Positions 34,989 through 43,128 of a stretch of 64,000 bases of DNA are shown piece after piece. Source of the DNA: JALOKP01 sp963800865 (lineage in GTDB: Bacteria > Acidobacteriota > Polarisedimenticolia > J045); the NCBI GenBank assembly GCA_963800865.1, contig CAWDCL010000005.1, forward strand, positions 248,001 to 312,000, read 5' to 3'. The notes below the pieces were generated by a model that worked only from the letters and a program-made list of their open reading frames with translations, did no database searches and was not told where the DNA came from. A program made the translations under genes and the position numbers. Positions within the stretch are counted from its first letter, which is position 1, and each line of letters opens with the position of its first letter.

Positions 34989-37631
34989 ATGAAGCGCGCC
35001 CTTCTGCTCGTTGCCCTGCTGGCCCTGGCGTTCCCGGCCCTGGCCGCCGACAGCCCCTCCCTGTCCCTGCTCCCGTGGGACGACACCGTCGCGCGCGACG
35101 TGCGCAGCGGCGTCCACAGCGCCGCGGAGAAGGAGAAGACCGAGCTCGAGAAGGCGAAGAACGACAGCGGAAAGGCCTTCGTCCGCGTCTTCACGAGTGA
35201 CGCCATCGAGTTCGTCGACGGAAGACCCGCGAGCTACCTCACGGTGCAGCGCTGCCTCGCCGACAAGATGGTGACGGAGCGCTGGCGCTACACGTTCGAC
35301 AAGAGCGGCGTCGACTACGTCGTCAAGGACAAGCAGAAGGTCGCCGAGATCGACGATGCCTTCCCGCGGACCGTCGTCGCCGCCAGTTCGGCACGAACGG
35401 CGCCGGCCTTCACCTTCGAGCACGACCTGCTGAAACTGAGCGGCGAGGCCGGCGGCCGATTCTCCGAGACCCGGATCGGCCCCTACCCGGACGGCGTGCT
35501 CTGGGTGGGCAAGGGCCGCATGACGCTGACCCCGGTCAACGACCAGGAGGCCCTGTTCTTCGAGAAGCGGCTCGACAAGCGTTCCATCGATACCGAGATC
35601 GAGGCGCTGGAGATCCGGTTCCAGCCCGACGACGAGTCGTTCATGCGCCTGTTCGGCATCGCCAAGGGCAAAGCGGGAACCGGCTCGCCGGCCGGCGCCT
35701 CGGAAGGGGCCCAGGGCGACCTGCTGAAGCAGATGGTCGCCAAGGTCGAGCTCAGCGAAAAGGACGAATTCACGCCGTACGCCTACGAGTTCCTGCCGCG
35801 ACCCGAGTACGCGGGAACGTTCTTCATCCGCGCCAAGACGAAGGATCACGGCTGGATCGTCTACCGGTACGAATCGCAGCCGACGGTGCCGCAGGCCCAG
35901 GTCGGGGTCGCCAAGGAGGGCTCCAACGCCTCGCTCTCGCGCGACACCCGCGCGGCCAACGACAAGCTGATCAGCTCCTACCCGGGCCCCGAGCTGCGCG
36001 CCATGCCGCGCCAGCAGATGGAGCGCGTCCGCGGCCTGCGCGACGTCGCGCCGCTGCGCTACGAGGGGCTGTTCGATCTCGCGCCGGACAAGTTCTCGGC
36101 CCAGGTCGACGTCGATCTCCAGATGCTGATCCCGTCCCGGGACCTCTATTTCGCCATCGGCGGGAACCCGAGCGTCCGTTCCGTGACCCTCGACGGGGTG
36201 GGCGACCTGCTCTTCGTCCCGCTGCTCAGCCGCGGCTCGATGATCTACGGCTTCGAGGAGACCGCGAACGTCTACCGCGTCGTGCTCCCGAAGGAGATGC
36301 CCGCCGGGTCGATCCTCCGGCTGCACGTCGCGTTCGACAGTCCGAAGCTGGTGCAGGTCATCAGCGACGGTTTCTGGTACGTGCAGCGGGGGGGCTTCCT
36401 CCCGTTCATGGGGACGCTCGACGACCCGGCCGTGATCCGGTTCGTCGTGCGCACGAAGGACCCCTACTCCCACATCTCGATCGGCAGCAAGCTCTCCGAG
36501 GAGGTCGCCGGCGGCTATCGCTTCACCGAGTGGGGCGCCGACCGGATGATGAACTTCCCGACCGTGATCGTCGGCAAGTACTACAAGCCGGTCGTCCAGG
36601 ACATCGACGGGGTCCGGATCACGGGCTACCAGACGAGCACCGGGATGGGTGACGGCTCGATGGACCAGGACGCGATGCGGCCGCAGGTCATCCAGGCGGC
36701 GGAGTCTCTCCAGCTGTACACCAAGCTGTTCGGTCAGCCCTACCCCTTCAAGGACCTCAAGCTCGTCGGCACCCCCGCAGAACTCTTCTCGGCCCAGTCC
36801 CCCACGTCGATCGTCTACGTCGGCCGGGGTGTCATGATGAAGCCCGCCGAGCTGCAGACGTGGGGGCGCGACTTCTTCGGCCCCAACCTCGACCCCAACT
36901 GGGTCAAGGCGGTCACCGCCCACGAGTGCGCCCACCAGTGGTGGGGCGGGCGGGTGTCCTCGATCAACTACGGCAGCTACTGGTTCGTGGAGTCGTTCTC
37001 GGAGATCTCGGCCCGCTTCTACCAGGAAGCGATCAAGGACGACACCGGGATCCGGTCGATGGACAACTACTGGCGCTCGAGCGGCATGTCTCGCGATCGA
37101 CTGGGACCGGTGGCCCAGATCTGGCGCGCGCCTGCCCTGTACTACACGAAGGGCCCGTTCGTCTTGAACATGCTCCGCGAGTACTACAGCCCGGACAAGC
37201 TGCTGACCTTCCTGCGCGCGACGATGCAGACCTACGACGGGGACCTGATCGCCACCGCCGACCTGCGCGTGGTCGCCAACAAGGTCTTCGGCGAGAACAT
37301 GGACTGGTTCTTCGACCAGTACATCGAGGGCATGGGAATCCCGGAGGTCGCCTACAAGTTCAACGACGCGACGCCGGCCGAAGACGGCAAGGGCTGGATC
37401 ATCACCGGCCGGCTCGAGCAGGTGATCAAGTGGGACGGGAAGACGATCGACGGCAAGTTCTTCACGAAGCTCCTGGTCCCGATGACGGTCGACACCGCCA
37501 ACGGCCCCGTCCAGGTCAAGGAGTACCTCGATACGGCGTCGAAGGACCTCCGGATCCGCGTCGAGTCGAAACCCAAGGGGGCGCCGAAGATCCAGGACGA
37601 GCTGGTCTGGATGACCACGCGCGCCCTCTAG
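34989..37631 (+). CDS. M1-family metallopeptidase (aminopeptidase-like), secreted
   Basis: 880 residues with a Sec signal peptide (MKRALLLVALLALAFPALAA). A non-enzymatic N-terminal region of about 400 residues is followed by M1-like domains. The zinc site HECAHQWWG begins at His645 and its third ligand is Glu668 in FVESFSE, with exactly the 18-residue spacing of M1 enzymes. The Tyr-containing segment KGPFVLNMLREYY matches the family. The usual GXMEN exopeptidase motif is not obvious, so amino-peptidase activity is uncertain. ATG preferred at 34989 because of GAGGTGA upstream. The gene ends with a strong terminator and is followed by the phosphate regulon. Confidence 0.9.
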   Translation: MKRALLLVALLALAFPALAADSPSLSLLPWDDTVARDVRSGVHSAAEKEKTELEKAKNDSGKAFVRVFTSDAIEFVDGRPASYLTVQRCLADKMVTERWRYTFDKSGVDYVVKDKQKVAEIDDAFPRTVVAASSARTAPAFTFEHDLLKLSGEAGGRFSETRIGPYPDGVLWVGKGRMTLTPVNDQEALFFEKRLDKRSIDTEIEALEIRFQPDDESFMRLFGIAKGKAGTGSPAGASEGAQGDLLKQMVAKVELSEKDEFTPYAYEFLPRPEYAGTFFIRAKTKDHGWIVYRYESQPTVPQAQVGVAKEGSNASLSRDTRAANDKLISSYPGPELRAMPRQQMERVRGLRDVAPLRYEGLFDLAPDKFSAQVDVDLQMLIPSRDLYFAIGGNPSVRSVTLDGVGDLLFVPLLSRGSMIYGFEETANVYRVVLPKEMPAGSILRLHVAFDSPKLVQVISDGFWYVQRGGFLPFMGTLDDPAVIRFVVRTKDPYSHISIGSKLSEEVAGGYRFTEWGADRMMNFPTVIVGKYYKPVVQDIDGVRITGYQTSTGMGDGSMDQDAMRPQVIQAAESLQLYTKLFGQPYPFKDLKLVGTPAELFSAQSPTSIVYVGRGVMMKPAELQTWGRDFFGPNLDPNWVKAVTAHECAHQWWGGRVSSINYGSYWFVESFSEISARFYQEAIKDDTGIRSMDNYWRSSGMSRDRLGPVAQIWRAPALYYTKGPFVLNMLREYYSPDKLLTFLRATMQTYDGDLIATADLRVVANKVFGENMDWFFDQYIEGMGIPEVAYKFNDATPAEDGKGWIITGRLEQVIKWDGKTIDGKFFTKLLVPMTVDTANGPVQVKEYLDTASKDLRIRVESKPKGAPKIQDELVWMTTRAL

Positions 37632-37649
37632 CCCGCGGTTCGCGGCACG

Positions 37650-37683
37650 AGCCCGCGGCGACACGCGTCGCCGCGGGCTTTTC
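37650..37683 (+). terminator. Rho-independent terminator of the M1 peptidase gene
   Basis: GCCCGCGGCGAC-ACGC-GTCGCCGCGGGC forms a perfect 12-bp stem with a 4-nt loop, followed by TTTTCT. It begins 19 nt after the stop. Confidence 0.9.
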
Positions 37684-37685
37684 TC

Positions 37686-37703
37686 TTGTCACAGGACTGT
37701 CAC
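37686..37703 (+). promoter_or_regulatory. Pho box upstream of phoB
   Basis: TTGTCACAGGACTGTCAC consists of two 7-bp CTGTCAT-like half sites 4 nt apart, that is an 11-bp period, as in the enteric PhoB site. It ends 42 nt before the -10 element, further than the classical distance, so activation might be indirect or the site may have other roles. It suggests autoregulation of phoB. Confidence 0.7.
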
Positions 37704-37722
37704 CGGCAACGAGGCCCCCGCT

Positions 37723-37751
37723 TTTTCATCTCCGCGCGGAATCCGTACAAT
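37723..37751 (+). promoter_or_regulatory. Candidate phoB promoter
   Basis: TTTTCA (37723-37728), 17-nt spacer and TACAAT (37746-37751). The GTG start is 6 nt after the -10, so the transcript would begin at or near the start codon. Confidence 0.5.
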
Positions 37752-37757
37752 GGTGCC

Positions 37758-38441
37758 GTGGCGGACAACCGCATCACCCTCGTCGAGGACGACCCGGACA
37801 TTGCCGAGGTCCTGCGCTACAACCTCGTCAAGGAAGGGTTCCAGGTCGACGTCTTCGGCCGCGGCGACTCGGCCCTGGCGGGGATCCGCAGCCTGCCGCC
37901 CGACCTGGTGCTGCTCGACCTGATGCTGCCGGGAGTGGACGGGCTCGAGATCTGCCGCCTGCTCAAGCGCGAAGCCAGGACCTCCTCCATCCCGCTCGTC
38001 ATGCTCACCGCCAAGGGCGAGGAGACCGACCGGATCGTGGGGCTGGAGCTGGGAGCCGACGACTACATCCCGAAGCCTTTCAGCACGCGCGAGGTGGTCC
38101 TGCGGATCAAGGCCGTCCTCCGGCGCCAGAAGGGCGGCGGCGGCTCGGGCGAGTTGCTCGAGGCCGGTCGCCTGCGGCTCTTTCCGGCCGACCACCGGCT
38201 CGAGCTCGACGGCAGCGAGGTTCTCCTCACCGCGACCGAGTTCCGCCTGCTCCACTTCCTCATGGCCCGGCTCGGCCGCGTCCAGAACCGCAGCCTGCTC
38301 CTGACGGAGGTCTGGGCCTACACCGAGGGGGTCGACAGCCGCACGGTGGACACCCACGTGCGCCGGCTGCGCCGCAAGCTCGGTCCCGAGGCCGACAGGA
38401 TCGAGACGATCGTCGGCGTCGGGTACCGCTTCCGGCCGTAG
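37758..38441 (+). CDS. phoB: Phosphate regulon response regulator PhoB
   Basis: 227 residues counted from the GTG at 37758. Receiver domain (residues about 1-120) has VEDDPDI for the acidic pocket, LVLLDLMLPGVDG with the phosphorylated Asp, LTAKGEETDRI and DDYIPKPF with the conserved Lys. The C-terminal winged helix (about 130-227) is of the OmpR/PhoB type with TATEFRLLHFL, VDSRTVDTHVRRLRRKLG and IETIVGVGYRF. Position next to pst/phoR genes and behind a Pho box supports PhoB identity. It is on the strand opposite to the operon that contains its kinase. Confidence 0.9.
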   Translation: MADNRITLVEDDPDIAEVLRYNLVKEGFQVDVFGRGDSALAGIRSLPPDLVLLDLMLPGVDGLEICRLLKREARTSSIPLVMLTAKGEETDRIVGLELGADDYIPKPFSTREVVLRIKAVLRRQKGGGGSGELLEAGRLRLFPADHRLELDGSEVLLTATEFRLLHFLMARLGRVQNRSLLLTEVWAYTEGVDSRTVDTHVRRLRRKLGPEADRIETIVGVGYRFRP

Positions 38442-38473
38442 GGACCGGGCTCTGTCCCGGCCCGGATCCGCGC

Positions 38474-39829
38474 CTAGAACGTCAGCACGAACCGCGAGCC
38501 CTGCCCCAGCTCCGACTCGACTCGCACCTGCCCTCCGTGCAGCCGCATCAGGTGCTTCACGATCGCCAGCCCCAGGCCGGTGCCGGCGCGCTCCCTCGAC
38601 CCGGCGTCGGCCCGGAAGAAGCGGTGGAAGACTTTCTCCAGGGAGTCGGCTGGAATGCCGATCCCGGTGTCCTCGACCTCGATCACGGGTTGCCCTTCGA
38701 GGACCCGCCCGCGCACGGTCACGCGCCCGCCCGGCCGGTTGAACTTGATCGCGTTGTCGACCAGGTTGACCAGCACCTGCTCGAGTCGCCGCCGGTCGGC
38801 GCGGAGCCGGAGGGGTGCCGGGGCGTCGATCTCGAGCGTCAGCTTCGACTCGGCCGCGAGGTGGGCGTGCTGGGCAACCACGTCGCGCAGAAGTGCCGAC
38901 GCGTCGAGGTCCACCGGGTCGAGCTTGATCGCCTCGGTCTCGATCAGCGACAGGTCCGTCAGGTCGGCGAGCAGCGCTTCCATCCGCTCGACCTGCCGGG
39001 CCGAGATCCCGAGAAAACGCATCGCGATCCCGGGGTCGGAACAACGGTCCTCGAGCAGCGTCTCGACCGCGGCCTTGATGGACGTGATCGGGGTGCGCAG
39101 CTCGTGCGAGACGTTGGCGACGAACTCGCGCCGCACGCGCTCGAGCGCCTCGAGCCGCGTGATCTCGTAGAGCAGCACGATCGCCCCGCGCGAGCCGCCG
39201 TTGACCGGGACCGCGGTGACCTGGACGTCGAAGGACCGCCCCGTCACCGGGTCGGCGTAGGTCAACTGGCCGTCTTCCTCGCCCCCCAGCACGCGCCCGA
39301 CCGCGTCGATCACCGCCGGGATGCGCAGGACCTCGCCGATCGGCCGGGGCACGGGATCGGTCCGCATCGCGCAGATCGAGCGGAAGCTGTCGTTCGCCAG
39401 CTCGAGCCGGCCGTCCGCCCCCACGACGCCGAGCGCCTCGCGCATCCGCCCGATCACGGAACGCAGCAGCGTCCGCTCGCGCTCCGCGGCGGCGACCCGT
39501 CCCACCAGCGCGGCCCGCAGGCTCTCGACCGCCGCGATCAGCCGGGCCAGGTCGTCGTGCTCGTCGGCGACCTGGATCGGAAGGTCGGCGGTGCCGGCCA
39601 GGGCGCGCTCGGCCGCCTCGGCGACCTGGTCGATCCGCTGCCCCTGGCGGCGCAGCGTCCAGGCTGCCAGCGCCACCGCCACGGCCGCGGGCACGGCGAA
39701 GAACGGCAGCAGGCGCCAGAAACCGGGTCCGGCCGCCCCGGTCAGCACGGCCGCGGCCGCGAGTGCGCCGAGCGCGGCGGTGCTCCCACCCGCGGCGAGG
39801 AGGATCCAGAGCCGGTTCCGGGCCCGCAT
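38474..39829 (-). CDS. phoR: Phosphate regulon sensor histidine kinase PhoR
   Basis: 451 residues: two N-terminal transmembrane helices with a very short periplasmic loop, a HAMP-like linker (about 65-115), a PAS domain (about 125-215), a HisKA domain with FVANVSHELRTPITSIKAAVETLLED (phosphorylated His in SHELRTP) and an HATPase_c domain with NLVDNAIKFN, DTGIGIP, RFFRAD and GTGLGLAIVKHL. It is the last gene of the pst-phoU-phoR run, its ATG sharing one nucleotide with the phoU stop. Its 3' end converges on phoB with 32 nt between stops. Minimal periplasmic region fits PhoR, which senses via PstB/PhoU rather than a ligand. Confidence 0.93.
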   Translation of the reverse strand: MRARNRLWILLAAGGSTAALGALAAAAVLTGAAGPGFWRLLPFFAVPAAVAVALAAWTLRRQGQRIDQVAEAAERALAGTADLPIQVADEHDDLARLIAAVESLRAALVGRVAAAERERTLLRSVIGRMREALGVVGADGRLELANDSFRSICAMRTDPVPRPIGEVLRIPAVIDAVGRVLGGEEDGQLTYADPVTGRSFDVQVTAVPVNGGSRGAIVLLYEITRLEALERVRREFVANVSHELRTPITSIKAAVETLLEDRCSDPGIAMRFLGISARQVERMEALLADLTDLSLIETEAIKLDPVDLDASALLRDVVAQHAHLAAESKLTLEIDAPAPLRLRADRRRLEQVLVNLVDNAIKFNRPGGRVTVRGRVLEGQPVIEVEDTGIGIPADSLEKVFHRFFRADAGSRERAGTGLGLAIVKHLMRLHGGQVRVESELGQGSRFVLTF

Positions 39830-40521
39830 CAGCCGCGCGGTTCGCCCTCGTCGCCCATCCAGGAGTGCTTGATGATCTTGCCTTCGACCGAGTAGACGAT
39901 CTCCTCGGCGATGTTGGTGGCCTCGTCGCCGATCCGTTCGAACTCCTTGGCGACGAAGATCAGCCGGATCGCGCGGCGGGTGGTGCGCGGGTCCTCCAGC
40001 ATGTAGGACAGCAGCTCCCGGAACACCGCCTCCATCCGGCTGTCCAGCTCGTCGTCGAGCGGGATCACCGCCCGCGCCGCCTCGGCGTCGCGGTTGACGA
40101 AGGCGTCGAGCGCCGAGCGGACCATCTCCTGCGCCCGCCGCGCCATCTGCGGAATGTCGACGAGCGGCTTGAGCGGCGGCTCGGAGCTCAGCTCGATCGC
40201 CCGCTGCGCGATGTTTCCCGCGTGGTCCGCGAGCCGCTCGAGGTCGGTCGTGATCTGCATCGCGGTCATCACGAAGCGCAGGTCGCGGGCGGCCAGCTGG
40301 TAGCGCACCATGAGTTCCATCGTGAACTGGTCGATCTCGAGCTCGAGCTGGTCGATCTGCGCGTCGTCCCGGATCACCTGCGCGGCGATCCGGTCGTCGC
40401 GCTCGACGAGCGCGCGCACGGCGTTGCCGATCGCCTGCTCGACGAGGCCGCCCATCCGCTGGACCATCGCGCCGAGCTGGTCGAGCTGGTGCTCGAAGTG
40501 TCGTTCCATCGATCCGGTCAT
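39829..40521 (-). CDS. phoU: Phosphate transport system accessory protein PhoU
   Basis: 230 residues, all-helical, with two PhoU repeats: MGGLVEQAIGNAVRALVERDDRIAAQVI and a second in AQEMVRSALDAFVNRDAEAARAVI. Each carries the metal-binding motif, TDLERLADHAGNIAQRA and KEFERIGDEATNIAEEI (E(K/R)xxDxxxN type). It links PstB activity to PhoR and prevents PhoB activation when phosphate is plentiful. It is placed between pstB and phoR, as usual. Confidence 0.96.
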   Translation of the reverse strand: MTGSMERHFEHQLDQLGAMVQRMGGLVEQAIGNAVRALVERDDRIAAQVIRDDAQIDQLELEIDQFTMELMVRYQLAARDLRFVMTAMQITTDLERLADHAGNIAQRAIELSSEPPLKPLVDIPQMARRAQEMVRSALDAFVNRDAEAARAVIPLDDELDSRMEAVFRELLSYMLEDPRTTRRAIRLIFVAKEFERIGDEATNIAEEIVYSVEGKIIKHSWMGDEGEPRG

Positions 40522-40544
40522 GGTCTCGTCCTCGGCAGCGGCTC

Positions 40545-41446
40545 TTAACCGAAGCGCCCCGTGATGTAGTCCTCGGTCTGCTTCTTCATCGGGTTCAGGA
40601 AGAGCTTCTCGGTCTTGCCGTACTCGATCATCCGCCCGAGGTACATGAACGCCGTCAGGTCGGAAACGCGCGAGGCCTGCTGCATGTTGTGCGTGACGAT
40701 CACCAGCGTGTAGCGGTCCTTCAGCTGCTGCATCAGCTCCTCGATCCGGGCGGTCGCGATCGGGTCCAGTGCGGAGCAGGGCTCGTCGAGCAGGATCACC
40801 TCCGGCTCGACCGCGATCGCGCGGGCGATGCAGAGCCGCTGCTGCTGTCCGCCCGACATCCCGAGCGCGCTCTCGCCGAGCCGGTCCTTGACCTCGTCCC
40901 AGAGCGCAGCGCCCTGGAGGCTGCGCTCGACCGCCTCGTCGAGGTCCGACTTCTTCCGCACGCCGTGGATCCGCAGCCCGTAGGCGATGTTCTCGTAGAT
41001 CGACTTCGGGAACGGGTTCGACTTCTGGAACACCATCCCGATCTGCTTGCGCAGGCTGTTGACCTCGAGCCGCGGGTCGAAGATGTTCCCCCCTCGAAGC
41101 CGATCGTGCCCTCGGTGCGGACGCCGTCCACGAGGTCGTTCATCCGGTTGAAGCAGCGCAGGAGCGTCGACTTGCCGCAGCCCGACGGCCCGATGAAGGC
41201 GGTGATCCTGTGCCGCGGGATGCGCATCGAGACGTCGAAGAGCGCCTGCTTCTCGCCGTACCAGAGCGAAAGGTGCTCGACGGTCAGGACCGGGTCGCCG
41301 ACCTCGGGGTTGAGGGCCGGGTCGAGGGCCGGGTCGAGGGCCGGGTCGGGGATCCCGGTCTCGGTGATCTCGGGGGTCGGGCTCATCGGCTCCGGCTCCG
41401 GGCTGGGCGGGGGCAGCAGGGGGTCGAGTTGGCGTTCGGCCGACAT
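40545..41446 (-). CDS. pstB: Phosphate ABC transporter ATP-binding protein PstB (frameshifted)
   Basis: About 300 residues after repair. Walker A (IGPSGCGKST) and GTIGFEG lie in the first frame; VFQKSNPFPKSIYENIAYGLRIHG, the signature MSGGQQQRLCIARAI, Walker B VILLDEPCSALDP and the C-terminal YITGRFG lie in another. Adding one G to a run of six G near 41093 (minus strand) restores GFEGGNIFDPRLEVNSLRKQIGMVFQKSNPF. The ATG at 41446 is supported by GGAGG 8 nt upstream. It implies an unusual Pro/Asp-rich N-terminal extension of about 50 residues with the repeat DPAL before the usual PVLTVEHLSLWYG start. Powers phosphate uptake through PstCA. Confidence 0.88.
41312..41347. repeat. Three tandem 12-bp repeats in pstB
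   Basis: GAGGGCCGGGTC is repeated three times without interruption inside the pstB N-terminal extension and encodes part of the DPAL repeats. Confidence 0.8.
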
Positions 41447-41471
41447 GTTAGACGCCTCCGGGCGCCGGTGC

Positions 41472-43118
41472 TCAGACCGCGCTCGTCGCGTACCGGCGCC
41501 GCAGCCGGTTGCGGATCGCGATGGCCGCGAGATTCATGACCATCACGACCGCCACCAGCAGCAGCGCGGTCGCGAAGACCAGCGGCTTGGTCGCCTCGAC
41601 GTTCGGGCTCTGGAAGCCGACGTCGTAGATGTGGAACCCGAGGTGCATGAACTTCCGCTCGAGGTGGACGAACGGGGCCTGCCCGTCCACGGGCAGCTCC
41701 GGCGCCAGCTTCACCATTCCCACGATCATCAGCGGCGCCACCTCGCCGGCCGCGCGCGCCATGGCAAGGATAAGCCCGGTCAGGATCCCCGGCGCGGCGG
41801 CCGGGACCACCACCTTCCAGGTGGTCTCGAACCGGGTCGCCCCGAGGGCCATCGACCCCTCGCGCGCGGCGCGGGGCACGGCCGCCAGCCCCTCCTCCGC
41901 CGCCACGATGACCACCGGGACCGTCAGCAGGGCCAGCGTCAGGCTGGCCCAGAGGATGCCGCCGGTCCCGAAGGTGGGGGTGGGCAGGGCCTCGGGGTAG
42001 AACAGCCGGTCGATCGACCCGCCGACGAGGTAGACGAAGAACCCCAGCCCGAACATCCCGAAGACGATCGAGGGGACGCCGGCGAGGTTGTTCACGGCGA
42101 TCCGGACGGCCCGCACCAGCGGCCCCTGCCTGGCGTACTCGCGCAGGTAGACCGCGGCCAGGACCCCGAACGGCGAGACGAAGAAGGTCATGATGAAGAC
42201 CATCATCACCGTGCCGAAGATCGCCGGGAAGATCCCGCCCTCGGTGTTCGACTCGCGCGGTTCGCCGCTCACGAACTCCCAGACACGCGACGCGTAGAGC
42301 GCGATCTTGCCGCCCATCCCGAGCTCGTTCGGCCGCAGCGCCCGCACGACGACGCCGAGCGGCAGCTCCTTGCGGGTCCCGTCCGCGGCCTCGACGACCA
42401 GGATCTCGCGGCCCCATTCCTCGCGCAGCGCGGTCAGTTCGGCGGCGCGGGCTTCGAAGCGCTCCCGGAGGGTCGCGAGCTGCGCGTCGATCGCCTGCTC
42501 GCGCCGCGTCCGCTCGGCTTCCGGGAGGTCCTTCAGGCGCAGGCCCCGGCGCTGCCGGTCGAGCGCCTGGATCTCGCGGTTGATCGATCCGATCGGCCCG
42601 CGCTCGAGTGTCCGGATCGCCTTGAACTGGCGCTCCTTGACCGGCTGCTGCTCGTGGAACGCGCGCCACGTCGCATCGCTTCCGCGGGCCAGCTCGCGGT
42701 CGCCCGCGCGCAACGCCGCCAGGCGTCCGTAGAAGTTCCCCCACTCCAGCCGTTCCAGCAGCACGGCGTCCGGGGGGTAGGTGATCGACCGGACGTCCTT
42801 CTCGTCGAACCAGGCGAAGTCGGCGCCGGTCAGGTCGCGGTTCCCCCCCTTGAGCTGGAGCCGGGCGATCTCCTCGAGCGGCCCCGTCTTCTCCCGCTGC
42901 ACGGACGCCGTCTCGCGGACGTGGATCTCGCCCATCACGCGCCGGCCGTCGGCCAGCTCGAGCTCCGCGACCCGGTTCGGCCAGAAATAGACCATGCCGT
43001 TCGCCGCGAGCAGCACGAGCAGGCCGATCACCAGCAGCAGCGACAGCGCCAGCGCGCCGCCCGCGAGCGCCACCAGGTGGTCGCCCAGTCTGTCCCGCTT
43101 CGCTCCGATCCGGGTCAC
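41472..43118 (-). CDS. pstA: Phosphate ABC transporter permease PstA, long form
   Basis: 548 residues from the GTG at 43118, chosen because GAGGGA, overlapping the pstC stop, lies 6 nt upstream; an ATG at 43142 lacks a ribosome binding site. After the first helix comes a periplasmic insertion of about 220 residues rich in charged coiled-coil sequence (INREIQALDRQRRGLRLKDLPEAERTRREQAI). The typical permease core follows, with GIFPAIFGTVMMVFIM, FGVLAAVYLREYA, NNLAGVPSIVFGMFGLGFFVY, and the EAA loop (EGSMALGATRFETTWKVVVPAAAPGILTGLILA). This N-terminal insertion occurs in the long PstA versions of some gammaproteobacteria. Confidence 0.93.
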   Translation of the reverse strand: MTRIGAKRDRLGDHLVALAGGALALSLLLVIGLLVLLAANGMVYFWPNRVAELELADGRRVMGEIHVRETASVQREKTGPLEEIARLQLKGGNRDLTGADFAWFDEKDVRSITYPPDAVLLERLEWGNFYGRLAALRAGDRELARGSDATWRAFHEQQPVKERQFKAIRTLERGPIGSINREIQALDRQRRGLRLKDLPEAERTRREQAIDAQLATLRERFEARAAELTALREEWGREILVVEAADGTRKELPLGVVVRALRPNELGMGGKIALYASRVWEFVSGEPRESNTEGGIFPAIFGTVMMVFIMTFFVSPFGVLAAVYLREYARQGPLVRAVRIAVNNLAGVPSIVFGMFGLGFFVYLVGGSIDRLFYPEALPTPTFGTGGILWASLTLALLTVPVVIVAAEEGLAAVPRAAREGSMALGATRFETTWKVVVPAAAPGILTGLILAMARAAGEVAPLMIVGMVKLAPELPVDGQAPFVHLERKFMHLGFHIYDVGFQSPNVEATKPLVFATALLLVAVVMVMNLAAIAIRNRLRRRYATSAV

Positions 43119-43128
43119 CGGGCGTCCC

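Noticed and set aside
33837..37664. A 1275-codon open frame on the minus strand opposite the M1 peptidase gene
   Set aside because: It is the reverse of a well supported gene with HECAH...E motif; its sequence is low-complexity Arg/Asp/Leu-rich and continues into the wrong frame of gatB.
38441..38463. GC-rich imperfect hairpin between phoB and phoR as a bidirectional terminator
   Set aside because: The stem has a bulge and there is no T tract on either strand; too weak to list.
40545..41036. The second half of pstB as a separate short ATPase gene
   Set aside because: It lacks Walker A, which is present in the other frame directly upstream; the halves join with one added base.
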